Part shown: piece after piece, positions 5,482 through 6,590 of the stretch
How the letters are laid out: each line of letters starts with the position of its first letter
Position numbering within the stretch: the stretch's first letter is position 1
Assembly (NCBI GenBank): GCA_002311925.1
Contig: DCAK01000101.1
Span: 11,465 to 18,054 of the forward strand
Length of the DNA: 6,590 bases
Direction of reading: 5' to 3'
Source: Planctomycetes bacterium UBA1135
Lineage (GTDB): Bacteria; Planctomycetota; UBA1135
Translations under genes and position numbers: made by a program
Notes under the pieces: generated by a model
Databases searched by the model: none
What the model was told of the DNA's origin: nothing
The model's input: only the letters and a program-made list of their open reading frames with translations

Positions 5482-6590
<1,109 letters not shown>

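Overview
This is a densely packed, GC-rich bacterial window, roughly 60-65% GC by eye. The gene content indicates a diderm bacterium: there is an Mla-type lipid-transport cassette, proteins with signal peptides, an intramembrane metalloprotease and a periplasmic-type parvulin. I cannot fix the phylum. The style (MCE protein with long helical repeats, peptidase-MA-like secreted protein, split methylmalonyl-CoA mutase) fits several environmental lineages, and any specific name would be a guess.

Layout, left to right. (1) Positions 2-1617, plus strand: the 3' part of an MlaF-like ABC ATPase, overlapping by ATGA an MlaD-like MCE-domain protein with a long C-terminal repeat region. (2) Positions 1614-3239, minus strand: a secreted peptidase-MA-like protein whose HExxH motif reads HRLGH, so it looks catalytically dead. 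It converges on mlaD so tightly that both genes stop inside one shared CTAG. (3) Positions 3240-3295: a short divergent intergenic region. It holds an inverted repeat that would bury the ribosome-binding site of the minus-strand gene, and a TACACT box just before a GTG start on the plus strand. (4) Positions 3296-5020, plus strand: an M50B site-2-protease-like membrane protease, then a secreted parvulin-like protein whose active-site strands appear in permuted order. Both may start on GTG without a Shine-Dalgarno sequence, 6-7 nt after a TANACT box. (5) Positions 5017-6590, minus strand: a methylmalonyl-CoA mutase catalytic subunit, cut by the right edge, followed by methylmalonyl-CoA epimerase. 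The epimerase again shares a CTAG stop with the opposing parvulin gene.

Functionally, the left three quarters is about the cell envelope: lipid traffic between the membranes, a secreted metallopeptidase-fold protein, intramembrane proteolysis and protein folding. The right quarter is central metabolism: epimerase and mutase together interconvert (S)-methylmalonyl-CoA, (R)-methylmalonyl-CoA and succinyl-CoA. No RNA genes, mobile elements, CRISPR arrays or long DNA repeats were seen. There is no gene-free stretch above 60 bases.
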